Positions 1-9,105 of a stretch of 64,000 bases of DNA are shown here, piece after piece. Position numbers and translations under genes: made by a program. The stretch's first letter is position 1. Each line of letters begins with the position of its first letter. A model generated the notes under the pieces. It saw only the letters and a program-made list of their open reading frames with translations, did no database searches and was not told where the DNA came from. The stretch is from JAPORY01 sp965215385 (GTDB lineage Bacteria > Pseudomonadota > Alphaproteobacteria > Rhodobacterales > Rhodobacteraceae). The stretch lies in the NCBI GenBank assembly GCA_965215385.1, contig OZ244059.1:682001-746000 (forward strand), written 5' to 3'.

Positions 1-215
1 GGGGTAACGCTGGCTGCTCAATGTGCGTTGCGATGAATGGTGATTATGTTCTGCCGGGGAAACGTTGTGCCTCGACGACAAATCGAAATTTTCGCAGCCG
101 TCAGGGCCGAGATTCCCGCACGCATCTTATGTCTCCAGCCATGGTTGCAGCCGCAGCGATAACCGGACACCTCACGGATGTGCGCCCTCTTTTAAACGAC
201 CGGCACTCAGAATGA
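1..215 (+). CDS. leuC: 3-isopropylmalate dehydratase large subunit, C-terminal end (partial)
   Basis: This is the 3' end of LeuC; the gene begins before the window and reads in the frame starting at base 3. The large subunit carries the 4Fe-4S cluster that isomerises 2-isopropylmalate to 3-isopropylmalate in leucine synthesis. The visible residues include CSMC, which supplies two of the three cluster cysteines, then PGKRCASTTNRNF, a family hallmark, and SPAMVAAAAITGH near the C-terminus. The stop codon (213-215) overlaps the leuD start in an ATGA arrangement, so the two subunits are probably translationally coupled. Identification is secure although only about 70 residues are present. Confidence 0.93.
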   Translation, partial: GNAGCSMCVAMNGDYVLPGKRCASTTNRNFRSRQGRDSRTHLMSPAMVAAAAITGHLTDVRPLLNDRHSE

Positions 216-829
216 TGGGCTGGAGCGAACATATCGGCATGGCCACTGCAATTGATATTGAGAATATCGATACCGATCAACTAATTCCGGCACGATTTAT
301 GTCAACACCGCGAGTTGCGGGTTATGGCGGCTTTCTGCTTCATGATCTTCGCTTTGATACCGCGGGTGCCCCGCGCCCGCAGTTCCCGATTAATCTATTT
401 CCAGCGGTCAGTATCTTAGTTGGCCGCCGTAACTTTGGCAGTGGATCGTCGCGAGAGGCGGCGGTCTATGCGCTCGTCGATTTTGGCATCCGAGTTGTGA
501 TCGCGCCGAGCTTCGGAGATATCTTCGCCGCCAACTGTATCAATAATGGGGTATTGCCGGCGCTGGTCAGTGACGACGCGGCATCAGAACTAATCGCCAA
601 ACTCGGTGGTAGGCAAGCCCAACTCAATCTCAATATACGGAGTCGAATAATTTCGTTTGATGATCAAACCATTGCCTTCACGCTTAACGATGCTTCAGCA
701 CGAAAGCTGATAAACGGATGGGATGACATTGATCTTACTCAACACCATCTCGCGGCCATTGCGGCTTATCGGGCGCGGCGAGCACAGACGCAGCCGTGGG
801 TGTTTCTGGCAACCGAAACTGCTGGATAA
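212..829 (+). CDS. leuD: 3-isopropylmalate dehydratase small subunit
   Basis: LeuD forms the swivelling domain of isopropylmalate isomerase with LeuC. The protein has the motif IENIDTDQLIPARF near the N-terminus and NFGSGSSREAAVYAL in the middle, both diagnostic of the family, and about 205 residues, the normal length. An open frame extends upstream to base 65 but that part lies over leuC; the start at 212 (or 215, since two ATGs are adjacent) gives the usual N-terminus and the ATGA overlap with leuC. leuB would be expected further downstream in many relatives but a TRAP transporter follows here. Confidence 0.93.
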   Translation: MMGWSEHIGMATAIDIENIDTDQLIPARFMSTPRVAGYGGFLLHDLRFDTAGAPRPQFPINLFPAVSILVGRRNFGSGSSREAAVYALVDFGIRVVIAPSFGDIFAANCINNGVLPALVSDDAASELIAKLGGRQAQLNLNIRSRIISFDDQTIAFTLNDASARKLINGWDDIDLTQHHLAAIAAYRARRAQTQPWVFLATETAG

Positions 830-859
830 TTACGGGCGGCGCGAGGTCGCCTAGAAGAG

Positions 860-875
860 TGCCAGGGCACTGGCA
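860..875 (+). promoter_or_regulatory. Palindrome upstream of dctP
   Basis: The arms TGCCAG and CTGGCA, separated by four bases, lie between leuD and dctP just before the dctP ribosome binding site (AGGAGG at about 887-892). It has no T-run, so it is not an obvious terminator. It could be an operator for the transporter operon or an mRNA hairpin. Seen directly; function is a guess. Confidence 0.25.
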
Positions 876-897
876 AAGGGGATAGGAGGAATTACCC

Positions 898-1911
898 ATG
901 AAGATGCAATTCGCTGCTGGTGTTTTAGCCAGCTCCCTCATGATCGCAGCAACGGCTGAGGCGCAAGAAACGCTCACCGCCGTTCATGCCTTTCCAGAAA
1001 CTCTGATCTACACCAAGAGCTTCCTGTCGTTTGTCGATAAAGTGAACGAGGCTGGCGCTGGTGTTGTACAGATCGATGTTCGGGGTGGTCCGGAAGCAAT
1101 CGGCATGTTTCAGCAGCCTGACGCTGTGCGCGACGGTATTGTCGATCTGGTCTATACGCCTGGTTCATTTTATGGCGGTGCACTACCAGAGAAAGATGCG
1201 CTTGTGGCATCGAACCTAACCGCAATTGAAACTCGTCAGAACGGCGGCATTGCGCTCATCGACGAGATTCACCAGCAAAAGATGGGCCTGAAGTATCTTG
1301 GCTGGTTTGACAGCGGCGTCTGCTATAATCTTTGGACGCGTAACGAACCAACGTTTGACGCTAATGGCAACCTTGAGGTTGCGGGCCTAAAGTTGCGTGG
1401 TAACGCTGTCTACAACGCATTCTTCACCAATTATCTCGGGGCTCAGGTCATTGATTTGCCAACTGGTGAAGTCTACGCCGCACTGCAGCGCGGAGTAGTG
1501 GACGCAACGGGTTGGACGCAAATTGGTCTGATCGACCTAAAGTGGAATGAGTTTCTGAATTATCGGATTGAACCGTGCTTTTTTTCAACGGATCTGGGCG
1601 TGATCATAAATCTCGACCGCTGGAATGAATTGTCAGATGCGGCCAAGCAAATTATTCAAGACGTGGCAATTCAGCATGAGATCGATAGTGTGAATGCGCT
1701 TCGGGCCAAACGTGATGAGGACTTTGCGGCCCTCGCAGAACAGGGCATGAACGTCGTATCCTTGGAAGGTGAGGCAAAGGCAGCCTATTTGCTTGCGGCA
1801 CGTGAGAAGAATTGGGAACGGATGCAAAGCCTGATGGCCGAGCACCCGATGGGCACCGACAATTATGACCGGTTAATTGAGTTGTTCTACGACCCGTCAG
1901 CCGACCAATAG
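898..1911 (+). CDS. dctP: TRAP transporter solute-binding protein, DctP family
   Basis: This is the periplasmic substrate receptor of a tripartite ATP-independent transporter, 337 residues. An N-terminal signal peptide (about residues 1-22, ending TAEAQ) is followed by a family-7 extracellular solute-binding fold. The stretch LKLRGN, then LGAQVIDLPTGEVYAALQRG and VVDATGW, matches the ligand-binding core; the Arg of the first element is the usual carboxylate-binding residue. A clear AGGAGG lies upstream. The small and large membrane subunits follow directly. Substrate cannot be told from sequence; organic acids are typical of the family. Confidence 0.92.
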   Translation: MKMQFAAGVLASSLMIAATAEAQETLTAVHAFPETLIYTKSFLSFVDKVNEAGAGVVQIDVRGGPEAIGMFQQPDAVRDGIVDLVYTPGSFYGGALPEKDALVASNLTAIETRQNGGIALIDEIHQQKMGLKYLGWFDSGVCYNLWTRNEPTFDANGNLEVAGLKLRGNAVYNAFFTNYLGAQVIDLPTGEVYAALQRGVVDATGWTQIGLIDLKWNEFLNYRIEPCFFSTDLGVIINLDRWNELSDAAKQIIQDVAIQHEIDSVNALRAKRDEDFAALAEQGMNVVSLEGEAKAAYLLAAREKNWERMQSLMAEHPMGTDNYDRLIELFYDPSADQ

Positions 1912-1935
1912 CCGCACCAGGCACTAGACACCTTG

Positions 1936-1960
1936 CCTAGAGCATATGATTTGCTCTAGG
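1936..1960 (+). promoter_or_regulatory. Perfect 9-bp inverted repeat between dctP and dctQ
   Basis: CCTAGAGCA (1936-1944) and TGCTCTAGG (1952-1960) form a perfect 9-bp stem with a 7-base loop, in the 72-bp gap between the binding-protein gene and the membrane subunits. There is no T-run, so it is unlikely to be a full terminator. Hairpins at this place in transporter operons often stabilise the upstream mRNA, giving more binding protein than permease. That role is inference here. Confidence 0.5.
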
Positions 1961-1983
1961 TCGCATCACGTTTAGGGCAACCC

Positions 1984-2490
1984 ATGCGCTGGCTGATCCG
2001 CATCTACGATTCCTTATTGCTCGTGATGGCGTTGCTCGCGGCCACAACGCTCGTCTGGCTGATGGTGTCGGTGGTGCTGTCGGTGATTATGCGCAACGTT
2101 GGTTTCCAACCGTGGGCCTGGCTCTTCACCTCGGCCGAATATGGTATTCTCTATATGACGATGCTTGGAGCACCGTGGTTGGTGCGCGAACGCGGCCATG
2201 TCCATATTGAATTGGTTACAGCCGCGCTCACGCCAAATTTGCGTCACGTTGTGAGCCGTACCGTCGCCGCGGCTTGCGTCGCCGTTTCCGTAATTTTGGC
2301 GTGGTACGGTCTAGAGTTGTTTTTGACCAATGTTGAACGCACCGACTATGATGTTCGCGCCTATTTCTACCCGCGATGGATGCTCACGATTGCATTTCCG
2401 ATAGCATTTAGCTTCATGGCGATTGAGTTTTCTCGTTTTGTTTTCGGCAGTGACTTAATGCACTCAGGCGAAGCGGGAATCCACGAATAG
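1984..2490 (+). CDS. dctQ: TRAP transporter small membrane subunit, DctQ family
   Basis: A 168-residue inner-membrane protein with about four hydrophobic segments (near residues 8-30, 45-65, 87-108 and 128-150) and the conserved region GAPWLVRERGHVHIEL that marks DctQ proteins. It pairs with the large subunit to form the membrane part of the transporter. The start is the ATG at 1984. Its stop codon shares one base with the GTG start of dctM, so the two are coupled. Confidence 0.9.
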   Translation: MRWLIRIYDSLLLVMALLAATTLVWLMVSVVLSVIMRNVGFQPWAWLFTSAEYGILYMTMLGAPWLVRERGHVHIELVTAALTPNLRHVVSRTVAAACVAVSVILAWYGLELFLTNVERTDYDVRAYFYPRWMLTIAFPIAFSFMAIEFSRFVFGSDLMHSGEAGIHE

Positions 2491-3803
2491 TGGCGTGGTT
2501 CGAGGCTCTTGCGCTGCTTATCGGCAGCATCATGTTCCTTATGGCACTAGGTATGCCCGTGGCACTGGCATTTCTGGCGGCCAATATTCTGGGTGCGTGG
2601 GTGTTTATGGGCGGCGAGCAGGGCGTCGTCGCGCTATTGAACAACGGTTGGGGTGCGCTAACAAAATTCGCGTTGGTACCGATACCCTTGTTTCTACTGA
2701 TGGGCGAGATTTTCTTTCATACTGGCCTTGGCGGCCGTATGTTTTCCGCCATTGATCAACTCTTGGGGCGGCTTCCGGGCCGCTTGAGCTATGTAACAGT
2801 CCTCGGTGGGACGGGCTTCTCAACCTTGTCTGGCTCATCTATGGGCTCGACGGCACTTCTTGGATCGCTGATGGTGCCAGAAATGACCCGTCGGGGATAC
2901 AAAAGGCACATGTCGATTGGCCCAATCTTGGGGACTGGAGGATTGGCCATCATCATTCCGCCGTCGGCGCTTGCGGTCCTTTTGGCGACGTTAGCCCAGA
3001 TTGATGTTGGGGCTTTGCTCATCGCTGGCATTATTCCGGGGCTAGTTTTAGCCGCGTTCTATATCGGCACGATCTTCTTGCAGACGCGGTTGGACCCATC
3101 GTCCGCCCCGCCCTATGCCGTAGCAAAAATCTCTTTCGCCAAGAGGATCCAATTACTTCTCCGCGACGTGGTCCCGATGATCGGATTGATGGTGGTGATC
3201 GTCGTCATGATGATTAATGGCATTGTCACGCCATCCGAAGCCGCCGCGTTCGGTGCGCTTGGCGTTTTGCTTCTCGCTGTTTTTTATCGTCGCCTGACGT
3301 GGCAGGCAATCAAGGCATCAATCAGGGGTGCTTTGCGGGTCACTCTGATGGCCTATTTGATCGTCTTTGGCTCGGCGACCTTCAGTCAACTCCTCGCCTT
3401 CTCTGGTGCCTCAAGAGGATTGATTCATTGGGCCACCAGTTTTGAACTCAACCCAACCTATACGCTGATCGTGATGTTTTGTGTGTTATTGATACTAGGC
3501 ATGTTTATGGAGCAGATCTCGATGATGCTTCTAACGGTGCCGATATTCTTCCCGCTAGCATTGAGTCTTGGCTTTGATCCTATCTGGTTTGGCTTGATCA
3601 TGCTACTCGCGCTTGAAATTAGCTTTACAACACCGCCCTTTGGACTGCTTCTGTTTGTCATGAAGGGGGTTGCGCCGTCAGAAACAACGATGCGGGACAT
3701 TTATATTTCCGCAGTTCCATTTATCCTATGCTCGCTGCTGTTGGTTGCTTTACTAATACTCTACCCACCGCTGGCCCTTTGGCTGCCAAGTTTGGGTCAA
3801 TGA
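2490..3803 (+). CDS. dctM: TRAP transporter large membrane subunit, DctM family
   Basis: The transport channel of the TRAP system, 437 residues with around a dozen hydrophobic segments. Conserved features include the GxPVALAF opening, LLMGEIFFHTGLGGRMF, the STLSGSSMGSTALLGSLMVPEM loop region and ILGTGGLAIIIPPSALAV. It starts at GTG 2490, overlapping the dctQ stop by one base. It completes a dctPQM operon that runs with leuCD on the same strand. Confidence 0.93.
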   Translation: MAWFEALALLIGSIMFLMALGMPVALAFLAANILGAWVFMGGEQGVVALLNNGWGALTKFALVPIPLFLLMGEIFFHTGLGGRMFSAIDQLLGRLPGRLSYVTVLGGTGFSTLSGSSMGSTALLGSLMVPEMTRRGYKRHMSIGPILGTGGLAIIIPPSALAVLLATLAQIDVGALLIAGIIPGLVLAAFYIGTIFLQTRLDPSSAPPYAVAKISFAKRIQLLLRDVVPMIGLMVVIVVMMINGIVTPSEAAAFGALGVLLLAVFYRRLTWQAIKASIRGALRVTLMAYLIVFGSATFSQLLAFSGASRGLIHWATSFELNPTYTLIVMFCVLLILGMFMEQISMMLLTVPIFFPLALSLGFDPIWFGLIMLLALEISFTTPPFGLLLFVMKGVAPSETTMRDIYISAVPFILCSLLLVALLILYPPLALWLPSLGQ

Positions 3804-4453
3804 TATTATCTCGTGCCAGTTTCTTGCAAGTGAACGTCGTTAACCTGACGATTGCGCATTTCAATGGAATTTGTGGTGCATATTTTGAAACGCTTTGTTG
3901 CATGTTGCATCGGCTTGCGTTTGAAGTTGATGCCAATGGTGCGTAAAAGGGCGAAGCCGGTTTGGTATGTTTAAGTTTCGAAGTTTTCGGCGATGTATCA
4001 TTGACCCCGACGCGGTTTCCAGGTGGGTTTTCATCATTCACTTCGACCGAGATGATATGATCAACAATCTAGCTTTAGCAGCGGTTAAGATCTGGAGTTA
4101 TATGCGACGCCAATGCAAAGATATTGGCATTTGTTGATCGATAATAAAATGACCGACCATTCGAGTTCGCTCAAGGATATTGAGGATCAAAACTACAGCG
4201 TCGCTTGGCTCCAGTCCGGCGCCGCCCGCACTTCGCCGCTGCCAAGGCGTCAAGAGCTGAGTTGCTGAGTTTCATAAGCCGAGTCGCCAAACATCCCGAC
4301 GGTCGATGGCGGTGAAGCCGTCACTTTGCCAACGCATTAGACCGAAATTGAACGGCTCGAGAACTGTCGATAAAAGCAGGCGCTACCAATGGCTGAGCCA
4401 AAAAGGCACCTGCGGGCCAGAGGCCTAAGGCAAGAAACGATATCAATCGTCAT
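3804..4453. other. Gap with no recognisable gene
   Basis: About 650 bp after dctM. Only short open frames interrupted by stops are present on both strands and none resembles a known family. It probably contains decayed sequence. Confidence 0.5.
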
Positions 4454-6059
4454 TTATTCGCATTCGAGGCGCTCGGACTCCGTCCGAACTTCCAGCAGGT
4501 TGCGTTCGCTGCGCCCGCACACCACGGCGATTAGATGAACCTTCCGACCACTAGCACGATATTTGTTGCCGTGGCCGCGCTCTCACATCGGCTCGAAAGC
4601 GGCCGTGAGAGTGTCCCCGACCGCCCTTGTGACCTCTGCCTCTCCGGCCTCGTCGGCGTATTCGGCCCTCTTGAACTCAATGACAAAGACCTGATCGCCA
4701 ATCTCGACCACCATATCGGCGCGACCAGGGCTTGAGGCCTCCTCTCTGCGATCCTCGACACCGATTGCTCGAAAACACATATGCAAGAGGCTCACGTACT
4801 AAGTCTCGTAGCGGGCCAGATTACCGGTCGCGTGCCATTGATAGGGTATAGAACAGAACGAAGACTTCGGCTCACGACCAAAAACCCTCACAGTCATTCG
4901 TTTCAAGGTAGGTGCGCAGTCGGTGAGTTTCCACCCTCGGTTCCAGAACAGTTTTGGTCAGGTGCGTGAGCAATTCATCATTCAGGCTCAACTGAACTTC
5001 AAAATTGGGACAATCGAGTTGGTCAACAGTTCTTGGCCCTCTTGCCGCTCTTCGGTAATGGTCAGGTATCCTGTCTGGAATTGGAGCGCCTCAACGCTAA
5101 TATCGTCAGCATCGAACTTGGCGACTAACGATTGGTCGGCGATTCGGCCCTCCAGTTCCATCGGACCGATAGAGTTCGCCTTTAGGGTCTCAAACCGGAA
5201 ACTAGGCGAACCAGGTCTCATACCAGTAGGGCCGAAACTTGCGGTTGTCGAACAGCAAGAGCACATCGAACGGATTATAAACCTGTTGGTCGCCGAGCCA
5301 ATTATAGCCATTATACCAAGTGCGGATCTTTTCACGGTCGAGTCCATCAAGTTCGGGCGCAAACACCGTGTCAATGTCCTCGTCGGTATAGCCGCACAGG
5401 GTCCCGTAGCGCGGATCAAGGCTGATGTCTTTCAGATTATTAAGACCCGAAAATAAACTGACCTTCGAAAACATACTGATCCCAGTAACAAAGACGAATC
5501 GGATATGTTGGGCACTCCCCTTAATGGTCCCATAGAAACCGCGCAAATAGTCGCGATTAGCACAAGCAAGTTCAGGATCGTTCAGGACATCCAGAACGGG
5601 CTTGTCGTACTCATCAACCAAAACCACTACGCGTTGACCCGTTTTCGCATGCAGGCGGTCGAGTAGATCAAAGAGACGTTCAGGCCCGCTTTGAATGGCT
5701 GAGATCGACAATCCGGCATTGCGTTCGATGACGTTGAGTTGCGCAAGGACATTTCGCTCAGTATCCTTTGCCTTGTTATATTTGCTATCGAAGCTCAGGC
5801 GTAGGACGGGATAAAAGATTGATCAATCCCAGTCATCGTGAATTGCAAGCCCTTGGAATAATTACTGCCGTCCCTCAAACAGCAGTCGTAGCGTATCGAT
5901 CAGCAGGCTTTTTCCAAATCGGCGTGGACGGGAGAGAAAATAATGGAGACCCTGGTTCACTAATTGATGGATGAGCAAAGTCTTATCGACATAGTAGACG
6001 CCTTCACTTCGGATCGTCTCGAAATCTTGGGTATCGATGGGTCAGTGTTTGCGGGTCAT
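4454..6059 (-). pseudogene. AAA-ATPase-like protein with PD-(D/E)XK nuclease tail, multiply broken
   Basis: Read on the minus strand, pieces in different frames assemble into one protein of about 530 residues, the normal size of the family (AAA-ATPase_like fused to a C-terminal PD-(D/E)XK domain). In order: PIDTQDFETIRSEGVYYVDK and FLSRPRRFGKSLLIDTL with a Walker A (about 5890-6040); a long frame 5202-5711 with VVVLVDEYDKPVLD; a shifted frame (about 4988-5220) with FQTGYLTITEE; 4583-4795 with GRADMVVEIGDQVFVIEFKR, the nuclease core; and a last frame ending at 4454. A TGA occurs six codons after the first ATG (6057-6059). At least three frameshifts and one nonsense codon mean it is not functional. 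The family's biological role is poorly known. Confidence 0.8.
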
Positions 6060-7080
6060 GGATTTGCCGCCCTCAAACAATGGGCAGTTGTCGACTTAAT
6101 GGTCGATATCGCGACCTATTCCCCGACCATTTTCTACACTTTGTTTCCAGAAACGTGGAGACCGTCACGCAAGTTTGGTCGCCTTTCGACTTTTTGCAAG
6201 GCAAGAGCAACTCAAATTCAAGATAATGGTAACCTCTATCCACGATAATCTCTTGCTCACTTTCAACAAGGGACGATCACCGCCGTAGAGTTGAAATACA
6301 ACATATGGACCGACGCCAATGCTTGATGGTAACAAACTATTTTTCACTTCGAGCCGAGACGATCTTCCTTAATATTGTCACACCTAACCTCCTGCTGCTT
6401 GGAGGTCTTTTTACGAGTTTGGTCGCGCACCAGAATCACACCGACGCGTCAATCGACAAACGCGTTTTTGCACTTGCCTGAGCAACTTGCCCTGTCAGCT
6501 TTGCTATTGTTGAATATGCGATCGGACTTCTCCGACAACGGTACTGTCTCACTTATTCAGTCAGGCGGCAGGGTTCGGATTTTGGACTTTAGAAGTAATC
6601 AAGCCCAATTTTCACGAAGATCTTATGGACGAATTCCCGCCCGATTTTGCCGCTGGCATCAACGGACTCGATTCGCTGTTGCCAATAACTTCGGAACCGC
6701 TAAGCTGAGGAACTTCATCGAAATCGCTCGTAGATTGCGTTATTGGTGAACGTGAATCCATTGTTGACGGCAGCAACCCGTTATATCTTGCGGCAGTTGC
6801 CGTTTCAATACACGGCGACTTTAGTCAACTCCGTGCCTACTCGTGCTGCTCCCGAAACACGGTTTCTCAGCCTTCGCCCAACCAGAAATTTCGCATGGTC
6901 TGCGCAGTACCAGCATCTCGCCGACTAAGGCGATGACCCATTATAACCTGAATCGCCGCGGCCATTAGAGTGATGCAATAAGTATTGTTTCCAAAATTAA
7001 CTGCAATGGGCAGTTGGTTATTTGAGGTTCTCTATGCGGTTGGCGGAAATCGCAAACCAATAGTCTGTTCGAATTTGGAT
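6060..7080. other. 1-kb gap with no recognisable gene
   Basis: Short frames only, in both directions. The longest (6375-6749, plus) looks like chance coding with no recognisable motif. Likely decayed DNA flanking the ATPase pseudogene. Confidence 0.45.
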
Positions 7081-7641
7081 CTAGGCGGTGCCGCCAACTC
7101 CAGAAAGGCGATCAGGTTCGATGCCAAGTGATCGAACAGCGGCGTCCCATTTCTGACCATTCTGTAAATCAAAAATCAGCCGCTCAGATGAGCTCACGGT
7201 AAGCCAGCTATTTTCTGTGAGTTCGCGTTCAAGCTGTCCCGGTCCCCAAACAGCGTGCCCAATCGCCAACAATATTTTTGATGGTGCCTCACTCGTAAAA
7301 ATCTTTATCAGCACGTCAATCGAGTGACTAAGCTTGAGGTTATCATCGATAAACTTTGTATCTTCGCGTGAGCCGTAAGCCGAATTATGCAATAGAAAAA
7401 CGCAATTGCTCTCGACAGGCCCGCCAAAATAAACCGGACAGTCTTCGTGGTGAGAAATTTTCTCCTCGATATCCATGGCTTTGATTAATTCTTTCAACAT
7501 CGCCTCTTTGAACGGCTTGTTGATAACCAGTCCTGTGGAGCCGAGCGCACTATGTTGGCATAATAGAACCACCGAGCGCGAAAAATACCGGTCGCTCAAA
7601 CCCGGCATCGCTACCAATAACTGCCCCGATAAATCCATCAT
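7081..7641 (-). CDS. yqgE: YqgE/AlgH family protein (UPF0301)
   Basis: A protein of about 186 residues with the family signature LSGQLLVAMPGLSDRYFSRS, then GSTGLVINKP and VYFGGPVE. The start at 7641 (ATGATG) is preceded at 5-7 bases by GGAGGA; an upstream in-frame ATG at 7659 lacks this. The family is widespread in proteobacteria, and its biochemical role is not established; AlgH was linked to alginate regulation in pseudomonads. A DsbD-N-like gene is divergent upstream, an arrangement common in alphaproteobacteria. Confidence 0.9.
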   Translation of the reverse strand: MMDLSGQLLVAMPGLSDRYFSRSVVLLCQHSALGSTGLVINKPFKEAMLKELIKAMDIEEKISHHEDCPVYFGGPVESNCVFLLHNSAYGSREDTKFIDDNLKLSHSIDVLIKIFTSEAPSKILLAIGHAVWGPGQLERELTENSWLTVSSSERLIFDLQNGQKWDAAVRSLGIEPDRLSGVGGTA

Positions 7642-8077
7642 TGTTCCTCCAGAACACAAGAGCGAATCCGCATCCTTGTCACAGAAACTGCAATTCTGAG
7701 CAAGCTAATCAAGTTCGCAACTTCGATACCTGATATCATCATCGAAATCTATCTTGGAACGCTGGAATTTTCGTTCGTAAAATCCCTCAGCCATTTGTTC
7801 GCTCCGAGCACTTTCGTAATTCAGGACAACAACTACATTTCACTGCGATAACGCGAATTTTTGCGTCTCACCTCACTTGACCATCACCGCTCAAGAAAAT
7901 CCATCACGCGATTAGATTGACATGAAGGCACATTTCTGTATAGTTGTATAACTGTATAACTGTACAATAGGATGAACGTTCTTCTTTTGCGCCTTACTCT
8001 GAATTGAGACGTCGAGAAATTTCCCTTAACCAGCAAAACCAGCCGCTTGGTAATCTGCTCGCAACTTATCTGAATTC
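7642..8077. promoter_or_regulatory. Divergent intergenic region with TATAACTG tandem repeat
   Basis: The 436-bp gap between divergent yqgE and the DsbD-N-like gene should hold both promoters. At about 7938-7970 there is a short AT-rich repeat, TGTATAAC in tandem, including the palindrome AGTTGTATAACT. It could be a regulator-binding site, but nothing further supports this. Confidence 0.3.
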
Positions 8078-8902
8078 GTGACCGCTGTAGCTACCATACT
8101 CAAGTTTCTAACCGCGACGATCTTTGTTGGGGCGTTTACGGCGTTTGGTGCCTCGGCGATCAATGCGCTCGACGCGCTCGACGATATCATTCGACTTGAC
8201 GTATTGGACGGCGGCCTGAATTCAGATGCGGTGCATACGGCAGCAATCCAACTCACGCTGGCTGACGGATGGAAAACCTACTGGCGGGTACCCGGAGATG
8301 CCGGAATTCCTCCAGAACTTTCTTTTGACTCTTCTATCAACGTCGCGAGCGTCGAAACCATTTGGCCAAAGCCGAATGTGTTTGATCAAAATGGCTTCAC
8401 CTCAATTGGCTATGAAGAAGAACTGATTTTGCCAATCTTGGTCACGCCAATTCGCCCAGAAGGAAGAGTTCGACTGAAAGGCGTTATGGATGTCGGGATA
8501 TGCCGTGAAATCTGTATTCCAGCGACACTCAAGTTCGATCAAAAATTAGATCCGTACGCCAAACCCCGAGCAATTATCAACGCCGCTTTTGATGAACGAT
8601 TGCGAGCACTCCCTGACAGCAACCGCCACGGGGTTGGCTGCAGCCTATCAAGTGATGCTGATACCCACAAATTAAATGTGAGTCTGCACCTACCCTCGCT
8701 CGGCGACAACGAAATTGTGGTGATTGAGTCGCTAAACCCCAATATTTTCATTTCGCAGGTCAATACGCGTCGGTCTGGTGATAAATTGGCCGCAACCGCG
8801 CAATTGACTCACCGCAAGGCAGCAAGTTTCATATTGGATCGCTCGGCTCTGCGAATCACCGTTATCGGCGACGACGACGGTCTGGAAATCGTGGGTTGTT
8901 AA
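8078..8902 (+). CDS. Secreted DsbD N-terminal-domain protein
   Basis: A protein of about 274 residues with a hydrophobic N-terminal segment (about residues 7-28, ending GASA) consistent with export. The body contains LADGWKTYWRVPGDAGIPP, IGYEEELILPI and GVMDVGICREICIPATL, characteristic of the thiol:disulfide interchange DsbD N-terminal domain; the CREIC cysteine pair is the likely redox site. No DsbD membrane or thioredoxin domain follows, so it is a stand-alone periplasmic module as in other alphaproteobacteria. The start is a GTG at 8078; no in-frame ATG lies nearby and the ribosome site is weak, so the start is uncertain. Confidence 0.8.
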   Translation: MTAVATILKFLTATIFVGAFTAFGASAINALDALDDIIRLDVLDGGLNSDAVHTAAIQLTLADGWKTYWRVPGDAGIPPELSFDSSINVASVETIWPKPNVFDQNGFTSIGYEEELILPILVTPIRPEGRVRLKGVMDVGICREICIPATLKFDQKLDPYAKPRAIINAAFDERLRALPDSNRHGVGCSLSSDADTHKLNVSLHLPSLGDNEIVVIESLNPNIFISQVNTRRSGDKLAATAQLTHRKAASFILDRSALRITVIGDDDGLEIVGC

Positions 8903-8904
8903 TC

Positions 8905-9105
8905 TCACCGTTTGGCATCGGATTCTGCTCTGTCGATCGACAAAGTATGGTCAATTTCGGCTCCCCCATCCGCATCCTCGCTGTCGCTTAGTGCCAATGT
9001 ATAGGTGCCGTCAAACCAGCGAGACAAGTCGATGTTCGCGCAGCGCTTTGAGCAAAACGGTCGGTAGACTTTTGTAGTCGGTCGTCGACAAATGGGACAC
9101 GTCAT
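8905..9105 (-). CDS. yacG: DNA gyrase inhibitor YacG (zinc protein)
   Basis: A 66-residue protein starting MTCPICRRPT and continuing FCSKRCANIDLSRWFDG. The CPIC and CSKRC cysteines form the single zinc site of the YacG/DUF329 family, which in E. coli binds gyrase B and inhibits it. It overlaps the end of the RNase gene by four bases (9102-9105) and is the last gene of the infA-maf-rng-yacG operon. The acidic C-terminal tail is typical of the family. Confidence 0.92.
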   Translation of the reverse strand: MTCPICRRPTTKVYRPFCSKRCANIDLSRWFDGTYTLALSDSEDADGGAEIDHTLSIDRAESDAKR

